Made by a program: the position numbers and the translations under genes
Part shown: in pieces, positions 41,105 to 51,519 of the stretch
Position numbering within the stretch: position 1 is the stretch's first letter
Layout of the letters: every line of letters starts with the position of its first letter
Assembly: GCA_964344485.1 (NCBI GenBank)
Contig: CAYFNF010000002.1
Coordinates: 62,001 to 126,000, forward strand
Length of the DNA: 64,000 nt
Source of the DNA: CAYFNF01 sp964344485
Lineage (GTDB): Bacteria; Patescibacteriota; Patescibacteriia; UBA9570; XYC2-FULL-38-9
Direction of reading: 5' to 3'
The notes under the pieces: generated by a model
What the model was told of the DNA's origin: nothing
Database searches by the model: none
Seen by the model: the letters and a program-made list of their open reading frames with translations, nothing else

Positions 41105-42520
41105 ATGAAATGTAAATCAATAGCAGGTGATCGATGGTATAGACAAGGTGTGGAAGCTGCGCCGTGGCTTGTTATACACGCATATACAGGTGCTATAGAT
41201 ATGTTTGGAGAAGAGAATGCCATCGCGTTTAATCGCGGAGTACGGAATTTTGGGTATTGGCGCCTCAGCAGACAAGAGCAAATCGGTCGAGAGACCATTG
41301 AACGGCAGATCGAGCATCCCGAGTACATCGATGATAGTATTCGAGAATGGCAGAAGCGTTACATAGATTTCAATAAAGAATACTATTCTCAACTGGATCA
41401 CATATGTACATTAGAAGATGAGGCACTGATTCAATTGATTCAAGTGTTTCACCACAGAGCAGTTGAAATGTGGGTGCCGACATTTATTATGGAGTGTTTT
41501 GATTCGCAGACTAATCCGACTATTGAATATTTGCTTGAGAAGTACCCACATACAGGGATGACAAAGAAGATCTTCAAAGAGTGTAGCTTATTGGATGAAC
41601 CAACGATTCCGCAAAAAGAGAAGGCAGACCTCTATCGCATTCAACAGATCATTGACAAAGAACCACAGAAGAAAGAACAGTTATTTCAGGAACATATTGA
41701 ACAATACTATTGGGTGCGTACAAATTTTTATGATTGTGAAGATGTCACATCAGAGTTTTTAGAAAGCGAAATTAAACATGCAGAGCCGATAGATGAATCG
41801 TATTATGAAACAGTTCGTGAAAGAAAGCAGGAGATTATTCGGAAGCACGCTCCGAGTGAGGAGATCCAACGAGCAATTCATTTTTTTTATGAATTAACTA
41901 AATGGAGAGAGATGAGAAAAGAGAACTCCATGAGGATGAATTACTTTCTATCCAAGGTGCTCCATGAAATAGCTCGACGTATTGACCAGCCATATAAGAC
42001 TCTTGTACTTGCTTCAACTACTGAAGTGGACAAACTGTTTCAAAATGACCCTGAGTTTATTATGCAACTGAAAGAACGAGCGAAACATTTTTGCGCGTTT
42101 AAACACAATGGTGAATTACAAATACTATCCGGGGAACAGGGAATGCAGTACATTGAAGCACTCGAATCCATGACCTCTGGTGAAGATATTACTGAACTTC
42201 ACGGCACGCCTGCTTCGGTCGGCACTGTTGAAGGTGTGGTACGCGTGCTCTACGGTCAACAAGACTTTGGGTCATTTCAGCAAGACGAGATTATCGTTAC
42301 GTTCATGACGCGACCAGAGTTCATGCCGCTCATGAAAAAAGCAAAAGCAATTGTTACGGAAGAAGGCGGACTCACGTGTCATGCTGCAGTGGTATCGCGT
42401 GAACTACAGAAACCGTGCATTGTTGGAGTGCAAAACGCCACGTCGTATCTGAAAGATGGAATGAGTATTCAAGTAGATGGGGAGAAGGGGAGTATAACGA
42501 TTATCAAACAAGATGAGTAG
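41105..42520 (+). CDS. PEP-utilising-enzyme mobile-domain protein, array member 4
   Basis: 471 residues, the shortest member. GGLTCHAAVVSRELQKPC holds candidate His426; the following IVGVQNATSYLKDGM has G-V instead of the usual G-T. The N-terminus RWYRQGVEAAPWLVIHA is a good example of the array's first motif; YYWVRTNFYDCEDV the second; KWREMRKENSMRMNYFLSKV the third. The last region, LHEIARRIDQ followed by TTEVDKLF, resembles the linker that precedes the His domain in rifampin phosphotransferases. It follows the only internal gap, so it may begin a separate transcript. Confidence 0.9.
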   Translation: MKCKSIAGDRWYRQGVEAAPWLVIHAYTGAIDMFGEENAIAFNRGVRNFGYWRLSRQEQIGRETIERQIEHPEYIDDSIREWQKRYIDFNKEYYSQLDHICTLEDEALIQLIQVFHHRAVEMWVPTFIMECFDSQTNPTIEYLLEKYPHTGMTKKIFKECSLLDEPTIPQKEKADLYRIQQIIDKEPQKKEQLFQEHIEQYYWVRTNFYDCEDVTSEFLESEIKHAEPIDESYYETVRERKQEIIRKHAPSEEIQRAIHFFYELTKWREMRKENSMRMNYFLSKVLHEIARRIDQPYKTLVLASTTEVDKLFQNDPEFIMQLKERAKHFCAFKHNGELQILSGEQGMQYIEALESMTSGEDITELHGTPASVGTVEGVVRVLYGQQDFGSFQQDEIIVTFMTRPEFMPLMKKAKAIVTEEGGLTCHAAVVSRELQKPCIVGVQNATSYLKDGMSIQVDGEKGSITIIKQDE

Positions 42521-44012
42521 TGCTTCATATCAATCTTCATTGAATAAGGCAGGAAAGTGGTTGATTCAGGGCGCCCCTAACACCCCGCACTTAAATTGGT
42601 TTGCAGCATCTAGCTTGACCCATGAATTAGAGAAGCTACAACCAGGCGTTGGATTGAATGTGATAGTAACATTTTTTCAAGAACAGGGAGAGATCGGTAA
42701 TTGGATACTTGATGAAGAGCACCTGAACACGGTCGGGAAGTATTTGGAGGAACATCCAGATATTATTGACTCGCTTTTTTCAGAGTGGAGCAAGCGTGTT
42801 CAAGAATTTGATGCATATGTTGCGACGTTGGAGAAGAACGGCATCACAGACATCATTACCCAATACCAAGAGTTTGGTGACCTCTATCGTGCCGAGTATA
42901 CTGCAGTGTTTTTAACAGAGTACTTTATTGTATGGGGAGATATTATGATCAATCGTGTGCTCGAGTCTGCTCCGAAAGAGTATAAGCAAGATATCGAACA
43001 GTTGGTTCTTCCGTATAAACCATCATTCATGAATCAAGAAGAGTTGAGTGCTTTACGAATTGGTATTCAATTAGAAGCGTATAGAGAACTGCCACTCAAG
43101 GAGTTACAGGAGCAGCATCCTGAAGTCTATTCTCAGATACACGCACATCAAAAGAAGTTCTATTGGATTACCAGTGGGTATAAGCATACCCCGGAAGTGA
43201 GTATTGAAACGTTCTATAAGAATATCTTAGAAGCAGTTTCTTTATTGTCCAAAGATCAGATCAAGCAGAAGATTACCGAGCTCGAACAGTATGAACAGTT
43301 GTTAGAAGAGAAAAAGAGAACTATTCAAGAACAGGTGAAATTAACTGAAGAACAATGTGCTGCGCTTGAGTTATTATCAAAGATCGCCTGGCATCATGAT
43401 ATGCGAAAGCGTGCGAACTTGGTCGGTAGTTATTGGATTAATCAGTTTCTTTATCACGCAAGCAAGCAATTAGCTATTAAGCATGAGTTGCTGCAATTTA
43501 CTGTCCCATCAGAGTTACTGCAGCTATTGCAAGGGCAAGAGATAGATATGAACGTAGTGCTGGAGCGATATGAAAACGGGTGTGTAATGATCAATGACGC
43601 CAGCGGAGGAGATTGGCTTGTACACGGCACAGAATTTGAACGACTGAAAAAAGAGATATTAGATATTAAAGTGCAGGATGTCTCAGATTTTCGCGGAGTG
43701 ACTGCATCTCATGGAAAAATATCTGGAGTAGTACGCGTCATCCTCTCACCGAACAATGCAACTATCAAAGATGGCGAGATATTAGTTGCACCCATGACCA
43801 GGCCTGATTTTGTTCCATTAATGAAAAAAGCAGCAGGCATCATCACGGATGAGGGTGGTGTAACTTCACACGCGGCAATCATTTCACGCGAACTTGGCAT
43901 ACCATGTATCGTAGGAACTCGCATCGCCACAAAAGTACTAAAAAATGGTATGATAGTTGAGTTAAATGGTAATCACGGTATAGTAAAAGTAATAGAATCT
44001 CAACATGAATAA
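42513..44012 (+). CDS. PEP-utilising-enzyme mobile-domain protein, array member 5
   Basis: 499 residues, overlapping member 4 by 8 bases. The swivel domain is close to consensus: APMTRPDFVPLMKKAAGIIT, then GGVTSHAAIISRELGIPC with candidate His453 (Ser before His, as in members 7, 9 and 11). The N-terminus reads WLIQGAPNTPHLNWFAAS; FYWITSGYKHTPEV and WHHDMRKRANLVGSYWIN are the later motifs. A Glu/Gln/Lys-rich coiled-coil segment (residues about 250-285) lies between them. Ends VKVIESQHE. Confidence 0.9.
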   Translation: MSSASYQSSLNKAGKWLIQGAPNTPHLNWFAASSLTHELEKLQPGVGLNVIVTFFQEQGEIGNWILDEEHLNTVGKYLEEHPDIIDSLFSEWSKRVQEFDAYVATLEKNGITDIITQYQEFGDLYRAEYTAVFLTEYFIVWGDIMINRVLESAPKEYKQDIEQLVLPYKPSFMNQEELSALRIGIQLEAYRELPLKELQEQHPEVYSQIHAHQKKFYWITSGYKHTPEVSIETFYKNILEAVSLLSKDQIKQKITELEQYEQLLEEKKRTIQEQVKLTEEQCAALELLSKIAWHHDMRKRANLVGSYWINQFLYHASKQLAIKHELLQFTVPSELLQLLQGQEIDMNVVLERYENGCVMINDASGGDWLVHGTEFERLKKEILDIKVQDVSDFRGVTASHGKISGVVRVILSPNNATIKDGEILVAPMTRPDFVPLMKKAAGIITDEGGVTSHAAIISRELGIPCIVGTRIATKVLKNGMIVELNGNHGIVKVIESQHE

Positions 44013-45456
44013 AGACTACATTTTCGTACAAAAGAAGGAGAAAGCGCATTTATTTCCAAATATCTATGTTATTGGAAAAGAGTACACGTATACGATTAAA
44101 AGAATTCTCGATGGAGTGTCATTTGGAGATACGTTAGTTGAGATAAAAAACGGCGTCATGCATTGGTACGCTTCAACACAAGGGCTTCGAGAATCTGGAG
44201 AAAAAGCTATGGAGCTGATTCAGGAAAACCCCGACTTTGTTCGTCAGATTCGCAAGCGATTTGAACGAGTCGCACCTCAGATGAATAGTTTTACTGAGGA
44301 GATTTGGAACACTGATCTTAAGAAAAAAACCGATAAACAGTTATGGGTTTTACTTGAACAGTATTTAGAAAAATACGAGGAGATCTATCTCTGGGGTGAA
44401 CCGCTCGTGTTAGTGTTAGACGATTCACTTGGTGCATACTTAAAGGAGTATATCCATACACGTGTGAAAGATAAAAAGAGAATCAATGAGATTTATAATA
44501 CATTAATTTCTCCTCGCGAGAAATCTTTTGTTAAACGCGAAGAGGATGAGTTCCTTAAGCTGATCCTCAAAGCAAAACAAAAGCAGATTTCCGATATTGA
44601 TGCTGCTATTGCTCAACACACAGAGAAATACTGTTGGATACCGTATGATTATGGGATCTACTTATGGGACGAGAAATACTTTCATGCACTCTTTGAAAAG
44701 ATGTCAAAGCAGCGGAACATAAAGCAACTCCTTGAGAGAGGAAAGAAATACTATCGAGAGCTGACTAGTAAACAGCGTGCGCTTATGAAAGAGCTGGAAA
44801 TTGATACTTACCATCGCAAGCTATTTCAAGCAATGCGCGATGGCGCATACTTACAGGACTATAAAAAAGAGGTCTTTACCAAGTCGCACTATCATATGAA
44901 TACAGTGCTTGAAGAAATTGCATCACGCTTAGATGTCCCTAAAAAGCACTTTCAATACTACTTACCACAAGAAGTAAAAGAGGCTCTCATAAAAGGAAAG
45001 GCAGTGTCTAAGAAAGAACTTGCAGCGCGGTACAAGCACTCTATTTTGCGGTGGTACGATGACAAGATTGAGTATCGATCTGAAGGACGGCCATATTTAG
45101 AGCAGTATTTACAGCCCGATGCCGGAGAAAAAACAAAACTTGATGGAGTCATTGCGTGCGCTGGTAAATATGTTGGTCGAGTACGCGTGGTGCAAAATGC
45201 ATCACAAGTAAGCAAAGTGCATCAAGGAGATATTATGGTCACCGCTATGACTAGCCCGGAGTACGTACCAGGAATGAGAAAAGCAGGCGCGATCATCACT
45301 GACCACGGAGGAGTAATGTGCCATGCTGCAATTGTTAGCCGTGAGCTCGGCGTCCCGTGTGTGGTTGGTACTCGTCAAGCAACACAGATATTGAAGGACG
45401 GAGATATCGTGGAAGTAAATGCAAATCACAACTCAGTTAAAATTTTTAAACAATAG
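44005..45456 (+). CDS. PEP-utilising-enzyme mobile-domain protein, array member 6
   Basis: 483 residues, overlapping member 5 by 8 bases. GGVMCHAAIVSRELGVPC holds candidate His440, preceded by ITDH instead of ITDE. AMTSPEYVPGMRKAGAIIT has GM in place of LM. The N-terminus DYIFVQKKEKAHLFPNIYVI lacks the W-x-x-Q motif, and YLQDYKKEVFTKSHYHMNTV replaces the usual D-x-R-K. The protein is notably rich in Lys and Tyr. YCWIPYDYGIYLWDEKYF is its middle motif. Together these changes make it, with members 2 and 3, an outlier in the helical region. Confidence 0.9.
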   Translation: MNKDYIFVQKKEKAHLFPNIYVIGKEYTYTIKRILDGVSFGDTLVEIKNGVMHWYASTQGLRESGEKAMELIQENPDFVRQIRKRFERVAPQMNSFTEEIWNTDLKKKTDKQLWVLLEQYLEKYEEIYLWGEPLVLVLDDSLGAYLKEYIHTRVKDKKRINEIYNTLISPREKSFVKREEDEFLKLILKAKQKQISDIDAAIAQHTEKYCWIPYDYGIYLWDEKYFHALFEKMSKQRNIKQLLERGKKYYRELTSKQRALMKELEIDTYHRKLFQAMRDGAYLQDYKKEVFTKSHYHMNTVLEEIASRLDVPKKHFQYYLPQEVKEALIKGKAVSKKELAARYKHSILRWYDDKIEYRSEGRPYLEQYLQPDAGEKTKLDGVIACAGKYVGRVRVVQNASQVSKVHQGDIMVTAMTSPEYVPGMRKAGAIITDHGGVMCHAAIVSRELGVPCVVGTRQATQILKDGDIVEVNANHNSVKIFKQ

Positions 45457-45457
45457 T

Positions 45458-46960
45458 ATGGATATCGAAAAGATAAAGAAGATTGATTGGTATCGGCAAG
45501 AGACCGAGGGGTCGCCGTATTTCATATATCAGCCGTGTATTGGATGTGTTGATAATTTCAAGAAACAACATGAGATTGTATGGTACTGTGATCTAGACTC
45601 TGCGCAGGCGTTTCTGAGCCAAGACCTTCTTCGATTAGAAGCAAAGAAATTTTTAGAGAAAGGAAAAGAAGAACCAGGTTATTTTCAATCGGTATTTGAT
45701 GGGTGGGACGAGCGGGTTCGCGTGCGTAATGAGAAGATCTACACAGAGATTGAGTCAACAGATGTCAGTAAAGCTGATGATAAAACGCTATTGCGACTAA
45801 ATACTGCATTAGCCGAGCAGACATATAACATGTGGATGGAGTTCTATATTGATGTATATGATTTGGATTCTGAAAGTTTAGTTGAAGCAGAGTTAATAGA
45901 AGAGGGGATTACACTTACTGATGAAGAGCGAAATACACTCATGACACAATCCCAACCAATCGCACATCAACGCGCTGAACGAGACCTCCTTTCCATAGTG
46001 CAGTTAATAAAAACAACCCCAGGAGCAGTAAATACGTTGAATTACATTTCATCACCAGCGAATCTTCATCGTTTACGAACGTATCCTGAGATAAACCAAG
46101 CGCTTCAGGAGTATCAACAACAGTATTTCTGGTTGAATAACAGCTGGGGAACAACAAAGATTCTCACCACATTTGATTTTGTTGAGAACATCAAACAGAT
46201 ACTTGCTGGAACGCGTGATATTAATGCGGAACTACAGACACTTCAATCATTCTCCGAGTATATCCAAGAGCAGAAAAAGAAGATTGCAGAAGCGCATGGA
46301 ATGTCTGATTGGCTACAGCAGCTCTTTGATTTTTTTGGGCTGCTGACGTATTGGAGGGACGAACGAAAAGTCCAAGTTCAGAAGATAAATCATTATCTTG
46401 AATTACTAGGCAGAGAGATAGCGCAACGGAGCAACATGACATGGGAAGAGATTCGTATATATGATGCAAAGACCATCGATGCTATTCCCGTTAATGTAGA
46501 TAAATTAGAGGAATATCGAGCCTTGTTCTCTTCTCAGCCAGTGATGATGTGGGACGGTAAAAAAACAGCGCATCTCTCTTCAGAAGATGGAAAGAAGGTT
46601 TTGGAAACAATTGAGCAGACCATGCATTCAGATGTGAGCGAGATTCGTGGAATGATCGCGTGCCCGGGCAAAGTAAAAGGTGAAGTAGTAGTCATCAATA
46701 AGCGGAGCGAATTTGATAAGATGAAGAAAGGAGCGATCTTGGTAACCGTCATGACCCGACCAGAGTTTGTTCCACTTATGAAGCAAGCAGCCGCTGTCGT
46801 TACAGACGAAGGTGGAATAACATCGCATGCAGCAGTGGTTTCCAGAGAGCTAAAGGTTCCATGTATTATCGGAACACAGATAGCTACGAAGAAATTGAAT
46901 GACGGAGATGAGGTGTTTGTGAATGCGGATCATGGAGTAGTATTAACCTCGCAAGAATGA
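45458..46960 (+). CDS. PEP-utilising-enzyme mobile-domain protein, array member 7
   Basis: 500 residues from the ATG at 45458, one base after the previous stop; an upstream in-frame start would overlap member 6. Candidate His457 is in GGITSHAAVVSRELKVPC, preceded by TVMTRPEFVPLMKQAAAVVT. The N-terminal motif WYRQETEGSPYFIYQP, the YFWLNNSWGTTKIL motif and TYWRDERKVQVQKINHYLEL (Asp301) are all close to consensus, making this a representative member. Overlaps member 8 by 4 bases (ATGA). Confidence 0.9.
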   Translation: MDIEKIKKIDWYRQETEGSPYFIYQPCIGCVDNFKKQHEIVWYCDLDSAQAFLSQDLLRLEAKKFLEKGKEEPGYFQSVFDGWDERVRVRNEKIYTEIESTDVSKADDKTLLRLNTALAEQTYNMWMEFYIDVYDLDSESLVEAELIEEGITLTDEERNTLMTQSQPIAHQRAERDLLSIVQLIKTTPGAVNTLNYISSPANLHRLRTYPEINQALQEYQQQYFWLNNSWGTTKILTTFDFVENIKQILAGTRDINAELQTLQSFSEYIQEQKKKIAEAHGMSDWLQQLFDFFGLLTYWRDERKVQVQKINHYLELLGREIAQRSNMTWEEIRIYDAKTIDAIPVNVDKLEEYRALFSSQPVMMWDGKKTAHLSSEDGKKVLETIEQTMHSDVSEIRGMIACPGKVKGEVVVINKRSEFDKMKKGAILVTVMTRPEFVPLMKQAAAVVTDEGGITSHAAVVSRELKVPCIIGTQIATKKLNDGDEVFVNADHGVVLTSQE

Positions 46961-48501
46961 AGACACCCAAGTTTACAAAAAAGGAGTTTTGGGGGATTAA
47001 AAATCCGAAGTGGTGGCATCAAGAGACCACAGCAGTGTTTCAATTGAGCTATCCATGGATGATAGGATTTGTCACCCTTCAGAAATACTTTAAGAAAGGG
47101 TACGAAGTTGCAATTATTCCGTTGCGTGAATGCTATGGGTGGCATTTTCTAGATGAGAAAAAGAGCATAGAATTAGCACAGCACGTTATCTCTGAGTATC
47201 AAAAGGACCATCAGTACATACAAAAGATTATCAACACATGGCGAACCTATAAACAGCAGATGGAGCGGTACTTCAAGCGCATAGACAGTACTGACCTCAC
47301 GAAACTTACTAACCAAGAGCTACTTCAGCTTTATGATTCGTACTTGGAAGTATATATAGAGGAGTTTACACCTGCATTAGTAGCTGAAGCTTTTGAGCCG
47401 TTTACTACGGAAGTATTCTATCCGCAGTTTACGAAGATGAATAAAGAACAGAGACGGCTACTTTCTATTTTAGAGCAGCCTGAGTTTCGTTCGTTTATTA
47501 CAGACCAGCAAGTGAGTATGTTAGAGCTTTCTCTATATGTGCAAGAGCACCCAGCATTACTAGAGTTAATCAAAAAGAGTTCGAACTCTCAGGAGTTAAT
47601 GAAGCAAATCAAAAAGAAGTATTCACCGTTTGCAAGGAAGTTGCAACAGCACGCAGATAATTTCTATTGGGCAAAGAATAATTACAAGGACACCAAAGTT
47701 CTCACACCGTTGTTTTTCTTGAATATATTAAAACAAGACATCAAGAAAAAGAACCGTCATCAATTGCAGCAGCAACTGGATAACTTACAGAAAAGCCTTC
47801 AATATATAAAGAAGCGCAAAAAAGAGATTATAAATGAATTGCAACTAGACAAGAAGACTATAGCGACATTTGAGGTTATTAATCAGATCGGCCAGTGGCA
47901 TGACAAACGCAAGAAGATGATGCTATTAGGGAATCATTATTTGAATGTGCTGTTGCACGAAGTGAGTAGACGTACGAATTATACATTGCGAGAAGTGCAC
48001 TATATGCATCCGAATGAACTCCGTGCATTATTGAGTAGTGGAACGCGCATGAGTAAGAAGCTCTTGCATGAGCGTCGGAAGTTCTGCATATGGATTGGAG
48101 GACCGGATGCACAAGAGTATTGGTTTTCAGGTGATGAAGCTGAGAAGATCGCAACACTATTCTTTAAGAAGCGGTCTCAAGAGAAACGAACAATTACCGG
48201 TATTGCAGCAGCTCCAGGTACGGTGACCGGAAACGTACGTATTGTCCTAGACCCACATAAAGACACAATAAAAGAAGGTGAGATTTTAGTCTGCCCACAG
48301 ACACGACCAGAGTTTTTGCATTTAATGCAGAAAGCCCGAGCAATCGTGACTAATGAAGGTGGATTAACGTGCCACGCAGCGATTGTATCTCGTGAGCTGG
48401 GCATTCCGTGTGTAGTCGGCACGAAGGAAGCCACTACCGTACTGAAAAACGGTGATACAGTAGAGGTGCGCGCGCACCGTGGAGAGATCTCTAAATTATA
48501 G
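46957..48501 (+). CDS. PEP-utilising-enzyme mobile-domain protein, array member 8
   Basis: 514 residues, beginning inside the stop of member 7. GGLTCHAAIVSRELGIPC holds candidate His473. CPQTRPEFLHLMQKARAIVT differs from the family in Q for M and LH for VP. The N-terminus has a Lys-rich lead (MKTPKFTKKEFWGIKNPKWW) before HQETTAVFQLSYPWM. FYWAKNNYKDTKVLTP and QWHDKRKKMMLLGNHYLNVL (Asp316) are the other shared motifs. A basic Lys/Gln coiled coil lies around residues 255-290. Ends one residue after the last beta strand. Confidence 0.9.
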   Translation: MKTPKFTKKEFWGIKNPKWWHQETTAVFQLSYPWMIGFVTLQKYFKKGYEVAIIPLRECYGWHFLDEKKSIELAQHVISEYQKDHQYIQKIINTWRTYKQQMERYFKRIDSTDLTKLTNQELLQLYDSYLEVYIEEFTPALVAEAFEPFTTEVFYPQFTKMNKEQRRLLSILEQPEFRSFITDQQVSMLELSLYVQEHPALLELIKKSSNSQELMKQIKKKYSPFARKLQQHADNFYWAKNNYKDTKVLTPLFFLNILKQDIKKKNRHQLQQQLDNLQKSLQYIKKRKKEIINELQLDKKTIATFEVINQIGQWHDKRKKMMLLGNHYLNVLLHEVSRRTNYTLREVHYMHPNELRALLSSGTRMSKKLLHERRKFCIWIGGPDAQEYWFSGDEAEKIATLFFKKRSQEKRTITGIAAAPGTVTGNVRIVLDPHKDTIKEGEILVCPQTRPEFLHLMQKARAIVTNEGGLTCHAAIVSRELGIPCVVGTKEATTVLKNGDTVEVRAHRGEISKL

Positions 48502-48505
48502 ATAT

Positions 48506-49972
48506 ATGAGCTCAAAAGATATTAATTGGTGGATTTGGGAGAGACCAGCACAGATACATCTTATATATAGTGCCGCAGCATCTGCCACGTATCCATTGGT
48601 AAAGGAGTATGGACTAGGGTATGCAAGTATTTTGTACGGTTTTTTTAGCAATAACATGGTGCGTTGGATGTGTCATATGGATGCGATGGAAGAGAACGGG
48701 AAGCAGACCTTGCAGAAGTTCTTAGATCAGAAGTATTACGATGAAGTAGAACAGAAACGCATGCGGGAGAATAAAAAGTTGCATGCAATACTAGAGAGAA
48801 TTCGAGTAACTGACCTAACTCAGCTTTCTAATCAAGAGCTGTTGGATCTGTATAATGAATATGATGAAACATATATCAATTGGTGGGGAGTGGTTCAAGT
48901 CGCTGAATTAATCGCATATGGTGGTGAAGCTGTACTCAAAGAGCGATTGACTCCAGAGCAATTCAAACAGTACTTTTCACTGTTAGTAACACCAACCAAG
49001 AAGTCATATACGAATAGAGAGGAAGAGGATATGTTTGAGATTGTTAAGCAGGCTAAGAACTACGGTATCGATGACAGTGAAGTACGAAGAAGAATCCTTG
49101 AGCATACAAGAAAGTACCATTGGTTGCAGAATAATTTTTTATCGACAACGTATCTGGACGAAGAACATTTCACAGATGTGGTACGTATTCAATTAGCAGC
49201 GGATGTTGATAAGATTCGCAAAGATAATGAAGGTCGTCTACTTGAAGTACAGAAAGAGAAGGAGCAGATACTTGATTGGATTGAGGCAGATGACGAGTTG
49301 CGCAGCATTATCTGGTTAATAGACGAATTCTGTTACCTGCAGGATCTACGTAAAGCCATGGACATGGAAGCAAACTGGTATACAGATCTTTTCTGTAAAG
49401 AGGTAGCGCGCAGAACAGAGACAGACTACGACGTAATCAAATTTGCAACTCCAGTACAGTTGCGAGAAATCATCACTGAAGGTGTAGTGCCTATGGAGCA
49501 GCTGCAGCTGCAAGCAGAGCATACAGTGATTATTTTCAATGACAGAGACGACACGTCAGAGGTGTTTGCAGGTGATCAAGCAGTCCGAAAAGAGAAAGAG
49601 GTGCTTGGTGAGCAAGCGAAAGAGCAGGAGGTTACAGAAATTGAGGGCATGTGTGCAAGTGTTGGACGGTACACAGGAATAGTACGTAAGTGTATCAGTG
49701 CACAAGAAGCGCATGCATTGCAGCCCGGTGAGGTGCTAGTAACTACTATGACATCACCTGATTTCGTTGTCGCAATGAAGAAAGCAGGTGCGATTATTAC
49801 TGACCAAGGTGGAATTACTTCGCACGCCGCAATAGTTTCTCGCGAACTTGGTATCCCGTGCATTATCGGGACTGGTGTAGCGTCAAAGGTATTACAGGAT
49901 GGTGATACTGTTGAAATACGGGCCAATCATGGTGTCGTAAAGATTATTGATTCAGTCGAGGATGCAGGGTGA
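48506..49972 (+). CDS. PEP-utilising-enzyme mobile-domain protein, array member 9
   Basis: 488 residues from the ATG at 48506, four bases after the previous stop. GGITSHAAIVSRELGIPC contains candidate His440; the Glu before GG is Gln (ITDQ). TTMTSPDFVVAMKKAGAIIT replaces VPLM by VVAM. The N-terminus reads WWIWERPAQIHLIYSAAAS; YHWLQNNFLSTTYL and YLQDLRKAMDMEANWYTDLF are the later motifs. The segment just before the swivel domain (EKEVLGEQAKEQEVTEIEG) is highly charged. Overlaps member 10 by 11 bases. Confidence 0.9.
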   Translation: MSSKDINWWIWERPAQIHLIYSAAASATYPLVKEYGLGYASILYGFFSNNMVRWMCHMDAMEENGKQTLQKFLDQKYYDEVEQKRMRENKKLHAILERIRVTDLTQLSNQELLDLYNEYDETYINWWGVVQVAELIAYGGEAVLKERLTPEQFKQYFSLLVTPTKKSYTNREEEDMFEIVKQAKNYGIDDSEVRRRILEHTRKYHWLQNNFLSTTYLDEEHFTDVVRIQLAADVDKIRKDNEGRLLEVQKEKEQILDWIEADDELRSIIWLIDEFCYLQDLRKAMDMEANWYTDLFCKEVARRTETDYDVIKFATPVQLREIITEGVVPMEQLQLQAEHTVIIFNDRDDTSEVFAGDQAVRKEKEVLGEQAKEQEVTEIEGMCASVGRYTGIVRKCISAQEAHALQPGEVLVTTMTSPDFVVAMKKAGAIITDQGGITSHAAIVSRELGIPCIIGTGVASKVLQDGDTVEIRANHGVVKIIDSVEDAG

Positions 49973-51518
49973 ACAGCGGCTAAAGGAGATCGTGAATAAG
50001 AAATGGTACATACAGGGTTTTAATGCATGTGTGAACTATATCGGAGCTATGGGACCGGTTTCCGCGATCTCTGGCTGTTGGAATACAGTTGGGTATGGAT
50101 ATACTGAGCAGCTTCTCGTATTTACCGAAGACTATCTCGAATATTTTTACTTAGAGGATGACCTACAGCAGGTTGGTGAACAATTTTTGTCTACCTATCA
50201 AAGTAACACCGAATATTTAAAGGAGCTAATAGCACAGAATCAAGCAAGTCTTGCGCAAGTAGATATTGCTATTATGCGCGCTCAAACAACAGACCTAGAG
50301 AAGTGTTCGCTGGAGGAATTATTAGATATCTATCACCAGATTTCTGACGCATATACAGTTAGCGTCAGTGTTAATCATGTAATCGAAGGTATTACGTATG
50401 TGTTGGAGCCACGACTCAAGTCATATTTGGAGAAGCATTTGAAACTTGATCGACACGATACAGAGTTTAGAAAAATATTCACTGCATTATTGCAGCCAGC
50501 AAAACCTTCATTTGCAAACAATGAACATGTAGATTTGTTAGCGATTACAAAAATGATCGTTTCTGATCCATCACAAGTGTTGCTGTTCGGGAATAAGAAT
50601 CTACATGAGGTTGAACAGCAGTTGCGCCCGGACATACTGCAGCAAATACAGAGACATCGAGAGAAATATATATTTAACCAGATTAACTACTATCACGGAG
50701 AAGCGCTCTCTATCGAAAACTATCTTGATGAAATTCAGAAACTCATAACTGACGATGTCGACATCGATCAAAAGATTCAAGATGAATCTCTGTTGTACTA
50801 TAAGAATATACAGCATCGAAAAGAGATGATTGCTGAGTACGACTTTGATCAAACAACACGCGACCTTATCCACCTCTCTATAGAGGTATTGCATTGGCAG
50901 GACGACAGGAAGAAAGTCATTCTAGAATGCGTTTATTATATGAATATGCTACTTGCATTGGTGGCAGACTCTGCGGAGATTGACCTCGAACTGTTGAAAC
51001 GTTATATGCCAAATGAGATTACTGCAGAGTTATTACAGAAGTTTCCAGCGCATGAGGCTGTAGAGCGAACCAAGAAAGTTGCTGTTTATAGTTATCGAGA
51101 GAATAATGGTGTTGTTCAGGAAGTACTTATGCAAGAGCAGTTTGATGCATTGCTTGAGGAATATCATAAAACACTCGGCAAGCAGAACGACCTGCATGGT
51201 ACGTGTGCATCCACAGGTAAGGTGTCAGGGGTTGTGCGAGTCTGTAAAACTAAGCAAGAGATCGCAGAGTTTCAGCCTGGTGAAATACTGGTTGCTGCTA
51301 TGACCCGACCAGAGTACGTCCCTGCGATGCGCAAGTCCTCTGCAATTATAACTGACGAGGGAGGTTTAACATGCCACGCTGCAATTGTGAGTAGGGAGTT
51401 AAGTATTCCGTGTATTATTGCAACTAAACATGCAACCAAAGTGCTGCAATCTGGCGACTTAGTAGAAGTGAATGCAAGTCACGGCATTATTAAGATCGTT
51501 CGACAGAAGACGAGGTGA
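49962..51518 (+). CDS. PEP-utilising-enzyme mobile-domain protein, array member 10
   Basis: 518 residues, the longest member, starting at the ATG at 49962 (an in-frame ATG at 49947 is less likely because of overlap). GGLTCHAAIVSRELSIPC holds candidate His472; the following CIIATKHATK has Ala for the Gly seen elsewhere. The N-terminus WYIQGFNACVNYIGAMGP fits the first motif. YIFNQINYYHGEALSI and HWQDDRKKVILECVYYMNML (Asp314) are the later motifs. The expected W of the second motif is replaced by F-N. Two bases separate it from member 11. Confidence 0.9.
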   Translation: MQGEQRLKEIVNKKWYIQGFNACVNYIGAMGPVSAISGCWNTVGYGYTEQLLVFTEDYLEYFYLEDDLQQVGEQFLSTYQSNTEYLKELIAQNQASLAQVDIAIMRAQTTDLEKCSLEELLDIYHQISDAYTVSVSVNHVIEGITYVLEPRLKSYLEKHLKLDRHDTEFRKIFTALLQPAKPSFANNEHVDLLAITKMIVSDPSQVLLFGNKNLHEVEQQLRPDILQQIQRHREKYIFNQINYYHGEALSIENYLDEIQKLITDDVDIDQKIQDESLLYYKNIQHRKEMIAEYDFDQTTRDLIHLSIEVLHWQDDRKKVILECVYYMNMLLALVADSAEIDLELLKRYMPNEITAELLQKFPAHEAVERTKKVAVYSYRENNGVVQEVLMQEQFDALLEEYHKTLGKQNDLHGTCASTGKVSGVVRVCKTKQEIAEFQPGEILVAAMTRPEYVPAMRKSSAIITDEGGLTCHAAIVSRELSIPCIIATKHATKVLQSGDLVEVNASHGIIKIVRQKTR

Positions 51519-51519
51519 T